A stretch of DNA of 64,000 bases from Streptomyces fumanus (GCF_014655295.1 NZ_BNBI01000003.1:124001-188000), one strand, 5' to 3'. Numbered from the stretch's first letter, positions 17,353 through 25,899 are shown. Notes: a model not told the origin generated them from the letters alone. Numbers and translations: made by a program.

Positions 17353-18336
17353 TCAGGCCGCTCGGCGGGCGTACCGCGCCGGCGTCACCTGGTACTGCTT
17401 CTTGAAGGCCCGGATGAAGTGGCTGCTGTCGGTGAAGTGCCAGCGCGCGGCGGCCTCGGAGACGGTGAGGCGGGTTCCGGGAACGCTGAGCGCCTCGGCC
17501 GCCTCCGCCAGGCGCCGGCGGCGTATGTAGGCGCTGAACGACTCGTCGAGTCCCGCGAAGGCCCGCTGCAGCGTGCGTACGGAGACGTGCAGGTGCGCGG
17601 CGATGGCGGCCGGGGACAGGTCCGCGTCGGTGAGGCGGGTGTCCGCCAGGTCCTTGGCCGCCTGGGCGAGCGCCGGGGTGAAGGTGGGCTCGCGGTCGTC
17701 GAAGTGGTCGAGGACCAGCCCCTTGGCCAGTTCGATCAGGGCGGTGCGGGACGCCCGCGCGGCGGCCGGGCCGAGATCGCCCACGGTCCGCTGGACCATG
17801 GTGGTGTGGGCCATCAGGACCTGCGCGGCGGGCGAGGTGGCCGGACCGGAGCGGGGCCTGCCGGAGACCAGGGAGCGCAGGGCGTCGCCGGGGAAGATGA
17901 AGATGCGGCTGGCGCTGTCGGCCGTGGTGTGGAAGTGGTTCTCCCGTACGACGTGGTGCATGAAGTAGGTGCCGGCCGGGATGCGGGCGTCCCCGCCCTG
18001 GTCGTGCGGGTCCTGCAGGGCCAACGCGCCCCGCAGTCCGACGTACAGCCTGATGTGGTCGTGCTCGTGCGTGCCGACGGCCCGGGTCCTCAGGGGCGAG
18101 GAGCCCCAGAGTTCGTTGACGGCGGTGTCGTGCAGGGTCACCGAGCGCATGGTCCCCTGGAAGCCCTCGACCGTGGCGGCGTCGAACTCCGGCAGGGGGT
18201 AGCTGTCCCCCATGCGGTCGTTCCAGGTGTCGATGAACGACTCCCACGTCTCCCGGCCGGAGCCGGTGGCTTCGGCGTCGACGGCGAACGTGCCCACCTT
18301 CCCGCCCGGGCCGAGGAAACGCGGTCTGTCGCTCAT
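17353..18336 (-). CDS. AraC family transcriptional regulator
   Basis: 327-residue regulator. The N-terminal AraC-binding-like sensor (residues ~20-210, e.g. HEHDHIRLYVGLRG, PAGTYFMHHVVRENHFHT) precedes a C-terminal double HTH (AAIAAHLHVSVRTLQRAF, LTVSEAAARWHFTDSSHFIR, FKKQYQVTPARYARR). ATG 18336 has GAGGAGG upstream; the longer form from 18375 adds a His/Arg-rich stretch and was rejected. Divergent from the cupin gene at 18578, its likely target. Confidence 0.92.
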   Translation of the reverse strand: MSDRPRFLGPGGKVGTFAVDAEATGSGRETWESFIDTWNDRMGDSYPLPEFDAATVEGFQGTMRSVTLHDTAVNELWGSSPLRTRAVGTHEHDHIRLYVGLRGALALQDPHDQGGDARIPAGTYFMHHVVRENHFHTTADSASRIFIFPGDALRSLVSGRPRSGPATSPAAQVLMAHTTMVQRTVGDLGPAAARASRTALIELAKGLVLDHFDDREPTFTPALAQAAKDLADTRLTDADLSPAAIAAHLHVSVRTLQRAFAGLDESFSAYIRRRRLAEAAEALSVPGTRLTVSEAAARWHFTDSSHFIRAFKKQYQVTPARYARRAA

Positions 18337-18577
18337 CCGTCCTCCTCGTCGATGATGATGTCGCCGGTGTCCCATCCGGTGTCGTCAACGTACACGCCTT
18401 CCATGAACGGACGTTCTTACTCTGGCTGCACCGACCGTTGATGATCACCGTCCGCGGGTGTGGCCGGCCGAGCCGCCGCCCCGCGCTGCGGCGCCACCGC
18501 GGATGTCGTGCCCCGTGCGCGGTCGTCATCGCCCGGCGCCCGACCCCCCTGACCGAACTCCCGAGGAGACGAACCCG

Positions 18578-19078
18578 ATGATTCCCGACGACGACCCGAC
18601 CCGGTCGCTGACCGTGGCCCACCCGGACGACCCCGGCACGACCTACGTGTCCCTGGTGGGCAACACGTACGCCATGCTGGTCACCGGCGAGCAGACCGAC
18701 GGCCGGTACTGCCTGATAGACATGCGCGTGCCGGATGGTGGCGGCCCGCCGCCGCACCGGCACGACTTCGAGGAGATGTTCACCATCCTCGAAGGCGAGA
18801 TCGAGTTCACCTTCCGCGGCGAGAAGCACACGGTGACGGCCGGGTCCACGATCAACGTCCCGGCCAACGCGCCGCACCACTTCCGCAATGTCTCGGGTGC
18901 GCCGGCCCGCATGCTGTGCATGTGCACCCCGGCCGGGCAGGACGAGTACTTCCTGCGCATCGGTGACGTGGTCGCGGGCAAGGACGCGCCGCCGCCGCGG
19001 TTGTCGGAGGACGAACTGGCGGAGCGCCGCCGCCGCGCGGCCGAGCTGGCCTCGACCTACCGCAGCGAGTTCCTCTGA
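18578..19078 (+). CDS. Cupin domain protein
   Basis: 166-residue single-domain cupin. The metal-site motif 1 (PPPHRHDFEEMFTILEGEIEF, residues ~50-70) contains the His-x-His and Glu ligands; motif 2 is PANAPHHFRNVSG. The protein would bind Fe or Mn in a beta-barrel and could be a small dioxygenase, isomerase or sensor. ATG 18578 is preceded by GAGGAGA. Divergent from the AraC regulator, suggesting induction by the regulator's ligand. Confidence 0.9.
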   Translation: MIPDDDPTRSLTVAHPDDPGTTYVSLVGNTYAMLVTGEQTDGRYCLIDMRVPDGGGPPPHRHDFEEMFTILEGEIEFTFRGEKHTVTAGSTINVPANAPHHFRNVSGAPARMLCMCTPAGQDEYFLRIGDVVAGKDAPPPRLSEDELAERRRRAAELASTYRSEFL

Positions 19079-19205
19079 CCCGGCCCAGGCGCCCTGGGTG
19101 CTCGGCCGGGCCCGGGTCCGTTCCGGTCCGCTGAGTCGTCCGTCCCGGAAAGCTCCGGTACGTCCGGTGCGCCTACTGCGACCGCTATGCGATGAGGAGC
19201 GCGGA

Positions 19206-21260
19206 GTGACAGCCGTCGGACTGGCGGACCGGCTGGCCGCGGCGCGAGCCGGTGCGCTGGTCGGCCGGGAGCCGGAGCGGGAGGTGCTCGACCGGATGCT
19301 GTCGGGCGCGGCGGACGCCCCGCTCGTGGCCTACCTGCACGGCCCCGGCGGCATCGGCAAGTCGTCGCTGCTGCGCCACGCCGCGCGGCGGGCCCAGCTC
19401 GGCGGGCGCCGCGTGGTGCACGTGGACGGCCGGTTCCTGGGCGCCGATCCGCGCCAACTGGCGGAGGCCGCCGCACCGGCGTGCGCCGAACCCGGCGCGG
19501 TGCTGCTCATCGACAGCTTCGAGCAGTGCCGGTCCCTTGAGGCGTGGCTGCGCGAGACCCTGCTGCTGCGGCTCGCCGACCGGGCGGTGGTGATCCTGGC
19601 CGGCCGGAACGCCCCCGACGCCGAGTGGTCGCTGGACCCCGGCTGGGCGCGCCTGTTCACCGCGCTGGCCGTGCGGCCGCTGGACGCCGCCCGGTCCCAG
19701 GCGCTGCTCGCCGCCCGGGGGGTTCCCGCCGGACGGCGCGACGCCGTGGCCGCCTTCGCCGGCGGCAACCCGCTCGCCCTGTCGCTGTCCGCCTCCGTGC
19801 CCGCCCCGGCACCGGGCACGCCGTGGGAGCCGACCGGCGACGTGCTGGCGACCCTGGTCGAACGGCTGGTGGGCGACCTGCCCGGCGCCGTCCACCGGCG
19901 CGCCCTCGAAGTCGCCGTCCAGGCGCACGTCACCCGCGAACCCCTGCTGCGCGCGGTGCTGGGCGACGAGGGCACCGACGCGGTGTTCTCCTGGTTGCGT
20001 CAGTTGCCCTGCGTCGAGGTCACGCCCGAAGGGCTGCACCCGCACGACGCCGTGCGGGCGGCCTTCGCGGCCGATCTGCGCTGGCGGGACCCCGAGCGCT
20101 ACGACGACGTACGGGTCCGTGTCTCACTGGCGGGCCTGCGGTCCGTACGCGCCGCGACCGAGGACGACGCGCCGCTGCGGGCCGCGGAGTGGATGTTCCT
20201 CTTCCGCGACCAGGGCGACCCGGACCATCCCTACACCTACCGGGCGTACCCGGATATCGAGGACACCCCGCTGCGGCCCGAGGACGTGCCCGGCGTGGTG
20301 CGCCTGGCCGAGGACGCGGAGGGCCCGGCCTCGGCGGCCGCGGTCGCGTACTGGGTGCGCCGGCAACCGGCGGCCTTCCGCGTCCACCGCTACAAGGGCT
20401 CCGCCGCGCCCGTGTCGTTCACGGCCCTGCTGCGGCTGGACACCCCGCTGGCCGAGGACCGCGCCGCGGACCCGGTGGTCGCGGCGGTCTGGGACCTGAT
20501 GGCGGCGGTCGCTCCGCTCGCGCCGGGCGAGCATCTCGGCATCCGCCGCTTGGCGGTGCAGCGCGGCCACCAGGGGCCCCTGAGGGAACTCATCACCCGG
20601 CGCGCCATCGGCGAGGAGATGCGGGCCCACGGACGCGCGGCCACCTTCACCGTGATCGAGGACGCCGACCGGTGGGGACGCCACCTCGCCGAGGCCGGGA
20701 TGCCGGAACTCGCCGCCGTGGCGGCCGGCGGGCGGCTCCACCACGTCTTCGGCCGGGACTGGCGGCGGCAGACGGTGGAGCAGTGGGTGCGGCACCGGGC
20801 CCGCGCCGCGCACCCGCCCGTGGCGACCTGGCCCGCGACCGCCGCCCCGAGCGGCCCGGCGGGCCCGGTGCCGCGCGCGGAGTTCGCGGAGGGCGTGCTG
20901 GAGGCGCTGCGCACCTGGCACTCGCCGCGCGCCTTCGCCACCAGTGTCCTGCTGCGCTCCCCTCTCGTGCCGCGCGGCTGCGCCGACCCGGCCGCGGAGC
21001 TGCGCGGTGCCGTCCTCGCCGCCCTGGACGCGATCCAGACCGACCCGGCGGGCGTCAGGGCTCACGAGGCCCTCACCGCCACGTACATCACCGCGTCCCG
21101 CACCCACAAGAGCGCCGCCCGGCGCCTCGGGGTGCCCTACGGCACCTACCGTCGCCATCTCGCCCTGGCCAAGGAACGGCTCATCGCACAACTGCTGCGG
21201 CAACCGGCCATGACCTCCTCACCGCGGCAGGAGTGCCCTGAGGGAAGCCTGTCACCCTGA
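19206..21260 (+). CDS. AAA/NACHT-type ATPase with C-terminal helix-turn-helix
   Basis: 684-residue STAND-like ATP-binding protein. Walker A GPGGIGKSS (Lys52) and Walker B AVLLIDSFE are in the first 110 residues, followed by a helical arm (FAGGNPLALSL, sensor/GxP-like) and a winged part. The middle ~350 residues have no recognised domain but include segments like acyltransferase folds (LAVQRGHQGPLRELI). The C-terminus (THKSAARRLGVPYGTYRRHL) is a sigma-factor region 4-like HTH. GTG 19206 has GAGGAG upstream. A signalling ATPase/transcription activator is likely; ligand unknown. No obvious partner next door. Confidence 0.75.
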   Translation: MTAVGLADRLAAARAGALVGREPEREVLDRMLSGAADAPLVAYLHGPGGIGKSSLLRHAARRAQLGGRRVVHVDGRFLGADPRQLAEAAAPACAEPGAVLLIDSFEQCRSLEAWLRETLLLRLADRAVVILAGRNAPDAEWSLDPGWARLFTALAVRPLDAARSQALLAARGVPAGRRDAVAAFAGGNPLALSLSASVPAPAPGTPWEPTGDVLATLVERLVGDLPGAVHRRALEVAVQAHVTREPLLRAVLGDEGTDAVFSWLRQLPCVEVTPEGLHPHDAVRAAFAADLRWRDPERYDDVRVRVSLAGLRSVRAATEDDAPLRAAEWMFLFRDQGDPDHPYTYRAYPDIEDTPLRPEDVPGVVRLAEDAEGPASAAAVAYWVRRQPAAFRVHRYKGSAAPVSFTALLRLDTPLAEDRAADPVVAAVWDLMAAVAPLAPGEHLGIRRLAVQRGHQGPLRELITRRAIGEEMRAHGRAATFTVIEDADRWGRHLAEAGMPELAAVAAGGRLHHVFGRDWRRQTVEQWVRHRARAAHPPVATWPATAAPSGPAGPVPRAEFAEGVLEALRTWHSPRAFATSVLLRSPLVPRGCADPAAELRGAVLAALDAIQTDPAGVRAHEALTATYITASRTHKSAARRLGVPYGTYRRHLALAKERLIAQLLRQPAMTSSPRQECPEGSLSP

Positions 21261-21396
21261 TACGTCGTTCAGTCGGCCTCGGCGCGTCGTCGCGCCCGGC
21301 CCGTACCGGGGCGGGGGGACCGGATGCGGTCCCGGGAGGGGGCGCGCGGGGGCCGATGTCTGGTCCGGGACTCGGCCGGCCCCCTACGCTGGGCCG

Positions 21397-22131
21397 GTGA
21401 TTCGACGGAGTCTCACCGAACTCGGCCGCGCGCGCGTGGTGTTCGTGACGGTCGTTGTGTGCTCGGCGGCAGCGGGCCTGGGGGTACTGCTCTGGCCGGA
21501 CTCCGGCGGCGGGGGCCAACCGTCCCCCGGCGCCACGGCGCCGGTCAGGAAACTGCCGGTCGTGGTCGACTCGGCGGTGCCGGGGCTCATCGACGCCGAC
21601 ACCGACCGCTCGGAGATGGGCCTGCCGTCGATGCCCGGCGACGACCCGCTCACCGAGCGGGCACTGACCGAGATCCAGGAGAGAACGCTCGTCATGGCCG
21701 GGATCCGCGCCGACGTCAGTGCCGCGTGCGAGGGCGGCCGGGTCCTGCCGAAGGCCGGGCACAAAACGCTGTGCACGGTCACCTACCGGGGCGTGGAACT
21801 GACGTGGGACGTGTGGGTCTCCGACGTCGCCGGGTCGGGGGCCGGGCAGTTGTACTGGTACGACATCTACCCTCCCGACTCGGGCCTGCTGCTGGCCGAC
21901 GCGGTCTACGGCCGGTTCTGGAACGAGCACCACAAGACCGCCGAGGAGCTGCGCTGCGACCGGATCCCCGCTGTCAAGACGGTCGAACTCGGTGCCGACA
22001 CCGGCTACGCGTGCCAGTACCTGGACACGGCGGATGCTGACACGCCCCGCTGGGTGACCGAAGAGGTCCTCGCGGACACGACCGGTCCCGTCTTCCGCGA
22101 GCCCGAACAGCGGGACACCTCCGGCTCCTGA
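21397..22131 (+). CDS. Membrane-anchored hypothetical protein
   Basis: 244 residues from GTG 21397. A single N-terminal transmembrane helix (VVFVTVVVCSAAAGLGVLLW) anchors an extracytoplasmic domain that has a Gly/Pro linker and four cysteines (AACEGG, TLCTVTY, LRCDRI, YACQYL), probably two disulfides. The core CTVTYRGVELTWDVWVSDV is a beta-hairpin-like segment reminiscent of DUF4333-type extracellular domains of actinobacteria, but I do not assign it. Function unknown. A hairpin overlaps its stop codon. Confidence 0.7.
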   Translation: MIRRSLTELGRARVVFVTVVVCSAAAGLGVLLWPDSGGGGQPSPGATAPVRKLPVVVDSAVPGLIDADTDRSEMGLPSMPGDDPLTERALTEIQERTLVMAGIRADVSAACEGGRVLPKAGHKTLCTVTYRGVELTWDVWVSDVAGSGAGQLYWYDIYPPDSGLLLADAVYGRFWNEHHKTAEELRCDRIPAVKTVELGADTGYACQYLDTADADTPRWVTEEVLADTTGPVFREPEQRDTSGS

Positions 22132-22151
22132 GGGCGCCGCGCCCTCGGGAG
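22125..22151 (+). terminator. Hairpin terminator overlapping stop of 21397-22131
   Basis: CTCC-T-GAGGGC (22125-22135) pairs with GCCCTC-G-GGAG (22141-22151) around a five-base loop; the stop codon TGA is inside the left arm. Also suitable for the convergent SDR gene. Confidence 0.65.
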
Positions 22152-22189
22152 CGAGCCGCGCCCCGGCCGGCCGAGGGTCACGGCACACG

Positions 22190-22930
22190 TCACGCCTGGG
22201 CGGTGGGACGTACGTTGATCTCGCCGATCTCGACATCGCCGGGCTGCTCGACGGCGAAGGCCACCGCGCGGGCGACCGCCGCCGGAGGGATGCCCACCGC
22301 GTCCATGTTCTGACGCGTCCGCTCGCGGAGCCGCGGGTCGGTCATGGAGTCGGCGAGGTCGGTGCGGACGTATCCCGGCGAGATGGCTGTCGTGCGCACC
22401 ACCCCGTCGGTGGACTCGGTGCGCAGCCCCTCGTGCAAGGTGCGCACCGCGTTCTTGGTCGCCGCGTAGACGGCCATCGAGGGGGACACGGTGAGACCGG
22501 CCACGGAGACGATGTTCACCAGGTGGCCCGCGCCCTGCTCCCGGAAGACGGGCAGCGCCGCGGCGATGCCGTGCAGCGCGCCACGGAGGTTGACATCGAT
22601 CATGGCCGACCAGCTCTCGGTGTCGAGGTCGGCCAGCGGGCTGATCGGGGCGATGCCGGCGTTGTTGACCAGCACGTCGAGACGGCCGTACCGGTCGACG
22701 GTGGTGGAGACCAGGCGCCGCAGGTCCTCGGCCCGGGTGACGTCGACGACGCACGTGGTGGCACGGCCGCCCTGCCGCTGGATGTCCTGGGCGACGGCGT
22801 CGATGCGTTCGCCCCGTCGGGCGGCGAGGACGACCGCGGCGCCGCGTTCGGCGAGGAGGCGGGCCGTGGCCTCGCCGATGCCGCCACTCGCTCCGGTGAT
22901 GGCGACGGTCTTGCCGTGCAGAGAGAGCAC
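22190..22930 (-). CDS. SDR family NAD(P)-dependent oxidoreductase
   Basis: 246-residue classical short-chain dehydrogenase: TGASGGIGEA cofactor loop near residue 12, NNAGI, and the YAATK catalytic Tyr-x-x-x-Lys. An arginine after the second strand (AARRGE) suggests NADPH. GTG 22930 has GGAGG five bases before it; the longer frame has no ribosome site. Divergent from the TetR gene at 23046 with two inverted palindromes between, so it is likely induced by the repressor's ligand. Substrate unknown. Confidence 0.92.
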   Translation of the reverse strand: MLSLHGKTVAITGASGGIGEATARLLAERGAAVVLAARRGERIDAVAQDIQRQGGRATTCVVDVTRAEDLRRLVSTTVDRYGRLDVLVNNAGIAPISPLADLDTESWSAMIDVNLRGALHGIAAALPVFREQGAGHLVNIVSVAGLTVSPSMAVYAATKNAVRTLHEGLRTESTDGVVRTTAISPGYVRTDLADSMTDPRLRERTRQNMDAVGIPPAAVARAVAFAVEQPGDVEIGEINVRPTAQA

Positions 22931-22948
22931 TGCTGCCTCCAAGTAAAG

Positions 22949-22994
22949 TGGACACGTGTCCGGTGTGCGACTCACCCTACCGGACACGTGTCCA
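22949..22994. promoter_or_regulatory. Paired palindromic operators between SDR and TetR genes
   Basis: Two copies of the 12-bp palindrome GGACACGTGTCC (22950-22961 and 22982-22993), centres 32 bp apart. The left 16-mer TGGACACGTGTCCGGT recurs as its exact reverse complement at 22979-22994. Location and symmetry fit cooperative binding of two TetR dimers that shut off both divergent promoters. Confidence 0.8.
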
Positions 22995-23045
22995 TTTGTG
23001 GTGAGGGTGGCATCGGGAGAGGCCCATGAACGTCAGGAGCGGTCC

Positions 23046-23588
23046 ATGAAGGCGCCACGCCGTCCGGACGCCGCACAGAACCGGACCCGCATCGTGGAGG
23101 CCGCCCGCGCGGCCCTCGCCGAGTCCGACCACGTCCACCTGAACGAGATCGCCAAGCGCGCCGGGGTGGGACAGGGAACCCTCTACCGGAACTTCCCCAG
23201 CCGCGAGGCGCTGCTGGCCGAGGTCTACCGGCGCGATGTGGAGGAACTGGTGGCCGCCGCCTCCGCTTTGCTGGCGGAACACGAGCCCGTGGACGCCTTG
23301 CGTCACTGGCTCGACCGGGTGATCGACTACGCCGAGGTCAAGCGTGGCGTCCTGGCCGCGCTGGAGCCCGCGGCCTGGCAGGATCTCGTCGCGGACAGCC
23401 ACCACCCCATCGAGGGCGCCCTCGGCCGTCTGCTGGAGGCCGGGAAAGCGGCCGGTTCCGTCCGCGCGGACGTGGACGCCCGCGGGGTCCTCCAGCTCAT
23501 CGCCTATCTCGGGCGGCTGGACCGGCAGGAGTGGGACTCGGCGGCGCGGCCTCTGATGAACGTCGTCCTCGACGGTCTCACCCGGTGA
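23046..23588 (+). CDS. TetR family transcriptional regulator
   Basis: 180-residue TetR repressor: HTH at ~12-58 (RIVEAARAALAESDHVHLNE, AGVGQGTLYRNFPSREALL) followed by a short TetR_C domain. ATG 23046 has AGGAG upstream; a longer frame starting inside the operator was rejected. Autoregulation and control of the SDR gene through the paired GGACACGTGTCC sites are likely. Confidence 0.92.
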   Translation: MKAPRRPDAAQNRTRIVEAARAALAESDHVHLNEIAKRAGVGQGTLYRNFPSREALLAEVYRRDVEELVAAASALLAEHEPVDALRHWLDRVIDYAEVKRGVLAALEPAAWQDLVADSHHPIEGALGRLLEAGKAAGSVRADVDARGVLQLIAYLGRLDRQEWDSAARPLMNVVLDGLTR

Positions 23589-23697
23589 CGGCCCGCCGGA
23601 CGGTTCACGGCCCGCTCCGGCGCCGACGGCAGGCCACCGCACCGGCACCCGCGGTCGGTCAACGCCGCGCCGCCCACCGGGTGTTGCCCCGCCCTGC

Positions 23698-23734
23698 AAA
23701 AATGCACGAGCGAACGCGCCGCTGCCCGTAGACT
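23698..23734 (+). promoter_or_regulatory. Leaderless promoter of WblC/WhiB7-like layout
   Basis: AAAAAT (23698-23703) lies just before a weak -35 region and TAGACT (23729-23734) is the -10, six bases before the GTG at 23741. An AT-rich block directly upstream of -35 is the known signature of WhiB7(WblC)-activated antibiotic-response promoters; here it is a pattern match in otherwise GC-rich sequence. Confidence 0.5.
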
Positions 23735-23740
23735 CCTGAC

Positions 23741-23779
23741 GTGGCATTCATCAGCATTCCGCACTACTGCTTCCTGTGA
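23741..23779 (+). CDS. Leader ORF (12 codons) upstream of rRNA methyltransferase
   Basis: The GTG at 23741 opens a short frame encoding MAFISIPHYCFL and ends at TGA 23777-23779. It begins at the expected transcription start, so it would be translated from a leaderless mRNA. It precedes two hairpins and the methyltransferase gene. Leader peptides on which drug-bound ribosomes stall are the standard control of macrolide-resistance methylases (erm type) and of several actinobacterial resistance genes; this role is inferred from layout. Confidence 0.55.
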   Translation: MAFISIPHYCFL

Positions 23780-23791
23780 CCGGAAGACGCT

Positions 23792-23880
23792 GAGGGCGAC
23801 GCCGGACGGCGCCGCCCTCCCCGGTGTGCCTCTCGCGCGCACGACGTCCCCGCCGAGGCGGTGACGTCCTGAGTGCGCGC
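23792..23880 (+). promoter_or_regulatory. Candidate attenuator hairpins between leader ORF and methyltransferase
   Basis: Hairpin 1: GAGGGCG (23792-23798) with CGCCCTC (23813-23819). Hairpin 2: GCGCGCAC-GACGTC (23835-23848) pairs with GACGTC and GTGCGCGC (23863-23868, 23873-23880), a 14-bp stem with a four-base bulge, followed by a pyrimidine-rich stretch. The methyltransferase ribosome site (AGGAG) starts ~30 bases later. The structure can act as a terminator that ribosome stalling would prevent. Confidence 0.6.
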
Positions 23881-23922
23881 AGGCCCGGTCTTCTCCCCTC
23901 ACCCCTCAGTCAGGAGTGCTTC

Positions 23923-24774
23923 GTGCCCGTGTCGCTTCCCCCTGCCCTGCACCTCTCCCTCGACCTGCTGCGCTGCCCGGCCTGCCGGACCGGCCGGCTG
24001 CGGCCCCGCGACGGCGCTCTGCGCTGTCCGGCGGGCCACACCTTCGACATAGCCCGCCACGGCTACGCCGGACTGCTCACCGGCGCCCGCGCCACCAGCG
24101 GTGACGACACGGCCATGGTGCGGGCCCGGGACCGGTTCCTGTCCACCGGCGCCTACGCGCCCGTCCGTGACGCCGCGGCCCGCCTGGCGGCCGGTGCCGT
24201 GACCGGGGAGGCCACCGTGGTGGACGCGGGGTGCGGCACCGGCTACTACCTGGCCGGTGTGCTGGACCGGCTGCCCGGCGCCCGCGGCCTGGGGCTGGAC
24301 ACATCGGCCCGCGCGCTGCGCTCGGCGGCCCGTGCCCACCACCGGGCCGCCGCGGTGGCCTGGGACGTCTTCCGGCCCTTCCCCCTGGCCGACGGCGTGG
24401 CCGATGTCGTGCTGGACGTGTTCGCCCCGCGCAACCCGCCCGAGTTCCACCGTGTACTGCGCCCCGGCGGCCGGTTGATCGTGGTCCGCCCCACCGGTCG
24501 GCACCTGGCCGAACTGCGCGGCACGCTGCCGTCGATGGTCACGGTCGACCCGGTCAAGGAAGAGCGCCTGCACCGGGCGCTGGACCCCTTCTTCACCGCC
24601 GCCGTCACCGAACAGGTGGAGTACCGCGCCGAACTGACCAGACACGAGGCCATGGATCTGGTGGCGATGACACCGAGCGCCCGCCACACCAGCCGTGCGG
24701 CCCTGGACGGCGAGGGTCCGCTGCCCGGCCGGGTCACCGTCTCCGTACTGGCCACCGCGTACCGGCCCCGCTGA
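23923..24774 (+). CDS. RlmA/TlrB-type 23S rRNA guanine-N1 methyltransferase
   Basis: 283-residue SAM methyltransferase. An N-terminal zinc-binding unit (CPAC near residue 20, CPAGHTFD near residue 37) is followed by YAGLL and the class I SAM fold: motif I VVDAGCGTGYYLA, LGLDTSARALRSAAR, and the LDVFAPRN segment typical of RlmA. Homologues methylate G745 or G748 of 23S rRNA; the G748 enzyme TlrB gives tylosin resistance in Streptomyces fradiae together with other methylation. GTG 23923 has AGGAG upstream. The leader ORF, hairpins and promoter layout support antibiotic-inducible expression and a self-protection or intrinsic-resistance role. Confidence 0.88.
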   Translation: MPVSLPPALHLSLDLLRCPACRTGRLRPRDGALRCPAGHTFDIARHGYAGLLTGARATSGDDTAMVRARDRFLSTGAYAPVRDAAARLAAGAVTGEATVVDAGCGTGYYLAGVLDRLPGARGLGLDTSARALRSAARAHHRAAAVAWDVFRPFPLADGVADVVLDVFAPRNPPEFHRVLRPGGRLIVVRPTGRHLAELRGTLPSMVTVDPVKEERLHRALDPFFTAAVTEQVEYRAELTRHEAMDLVAMTPSARHTSRAALDGEGPLPGRVTVSVLATAYRPR

Positions 24775-24799
24775 CCGGTGCGAAGGCGCGCTGCCGCTC

Positions 24800-25837
24800 T
24801 CAGACGGCGGTGCGGTGGCGGGCGGCGCTGGTGAGGCGTTCCCAGTTGCGGTGGCCTATGTCGGCCTTCTGCTCCTCGGTGAAGGGCGCGTTCTCCAGGA
24901 AGGCACGGGCCCGGCCGCCGCTGGTGTCGACGTAGGGGAAGCCGCCGGGGCGGAAGCCGTAGGTGAAGGGGTAGTCGGTGGAGTACAGCATCCGGTCGGT
25001 GCCCATGACCTCGGCGGTCCACCGCAGATAGCGGGGGCTGTTGGTGCCGCTGCCGGCGACCCAGAAGTTCTGCCGGAAGTAGTCGGCGAGCGGTCGGCGC
25101 AGACCGCCGGCCTCGGCGAAGAAGCCGGTGTGGTCGAGGTAGAAGAGGACGATCTCCCCCCAGTGTCCGGCGATGATCTGCAGGTCGGGGAACCGGTCGA
25201 AGGTCCCGTTGAAGATCATGCGCAGATACTGGACGCCCAAGTCGTAGTACCAGCCGATGCCCGCCCCCGCCAGCGCGGTGCCGATGGGTCCGATGCCGGA
25301 GTAGTAGGCGTCGACGACCGGTGCGGGAGGCATCTGCGGGTGGAAGTGCAGGGGGACGCCCAGGTGTTCGGCGGCGGCGTACAGCTCGTCGTTGGCGGGG
25401 TCGTCGGCGAGCCGGTTCCCGGTGCGGCCGTACAGCATGGCCCCGGGGAACCCCAGTTCCGTCACGGCGCGCTCCAGTTCGGCCGCGGCCGCGGCGGGCG
25501 ACTGCACGGGGATCGCGGCGAACGCCTGGAAACGGTCGGGGCGGGAGGCGACGATCTCGGCGAGCTGGTCGTTGGCGTCCCGGGCCACGGCGATGGCCTC
25601 GACATCGGGCAGGTCCTGCACTCCCGGACTCGCCAACGACAGCACCGCCACGTCGATGCCCTGGTCGTCCATGTGCGCCAGCCGCCGCTCACCGTACTCC
25701 AGGAGATTCCGGGCGACGGGACCGTCACCGAAACCGCGGGCCGGGATCCGCGGTGATCCGTTGCGCTCGTACGCCTCGTGGACGGCGGGCACGACCACCG
25801 TCTCCTCCACCCCCACGATCCGCAGACGATCAGCCAT
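24800..25837 (-). CDS. Amidohydrolase family protein (ACMSD/gamma-resorcylate decarboxylase type)
   Basis: 345-residue TIM-barrel amidohydrolase-2 protein. Candidate metal ligands follow the decarboxylase subgroup: VGVEETV at the N-terminus (Glu instead of an HxH), PLHFHPQ (His), IAGHWGE (His) and the C-terminal STDYPFTYG (Asp). Such enzymes remove CO2 from aromatic acids or hydrolyse related compounds. ATG 25837 has GAGGAG upstream. It lies downstream of the GntR gene on the same strand, separated by 125 bases containing CGATAC repeats and a CGTTACTAACG palindrome. Confidence 0.87.
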   Translation of the reverse strand: MADRLRIVGVEETVVVPAVHEAYERNGSPRIPARGFGDGPVARNLLEYGERRLAHMDDQGIDVAVLSLASPGVQDLPDVEAIAVARDANDQLAEIVASRPDRFQAFAAIPVQSPAAAAAELERAVTELGFPGAMLYGRTGNRLADDPANDELYAAAEHLGVPLHFHPQMPPAPVVDAYYSGIGPIGTALAGAGIGWYYDLGVQYLRMIFNGTFDRFPDLQIIAGHWGEIVLFYLDHTGFFAEAGGLRRPLADYFRQNFWVAGSGTNSPRYLRWTAEVMGTDRMLYSTDYPFTYGFRPGGFPYVDTSGGRARAFLENAPFTEEQKADIGHRNWERLTSAARHRTAV

Positions 25838-25856
25838 CACGCCACTCCTCACACGC

Positions 25857-25899
25857 CGATACAGACGATACACAAAGCACGATACCATCGTTACTAACG
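25857..25899. promoter_or_regulatory. Repeats upstream of amidohydrolase
   Basis: Three CGATAC hexamers (starting 25857, 25866, 25880) followed by the 11-bp palindrome CGTTACTAACG (25889-25899); a further CGTAACG occurs at 25916-25922. The stretch is markedly AT-richer than its surroundings. Probably promoter and operator for the amidohydrolase; the regulator is not identified. Confidence 0.4.

Noticed and set aside
23684..23689. TTGCCC as -35 for the leader ORF promoter
   Set aside because: It is 39 bases from TAGACT, far beyond a usable spacer; a weak -35 next to the AT-rich block is more likely.
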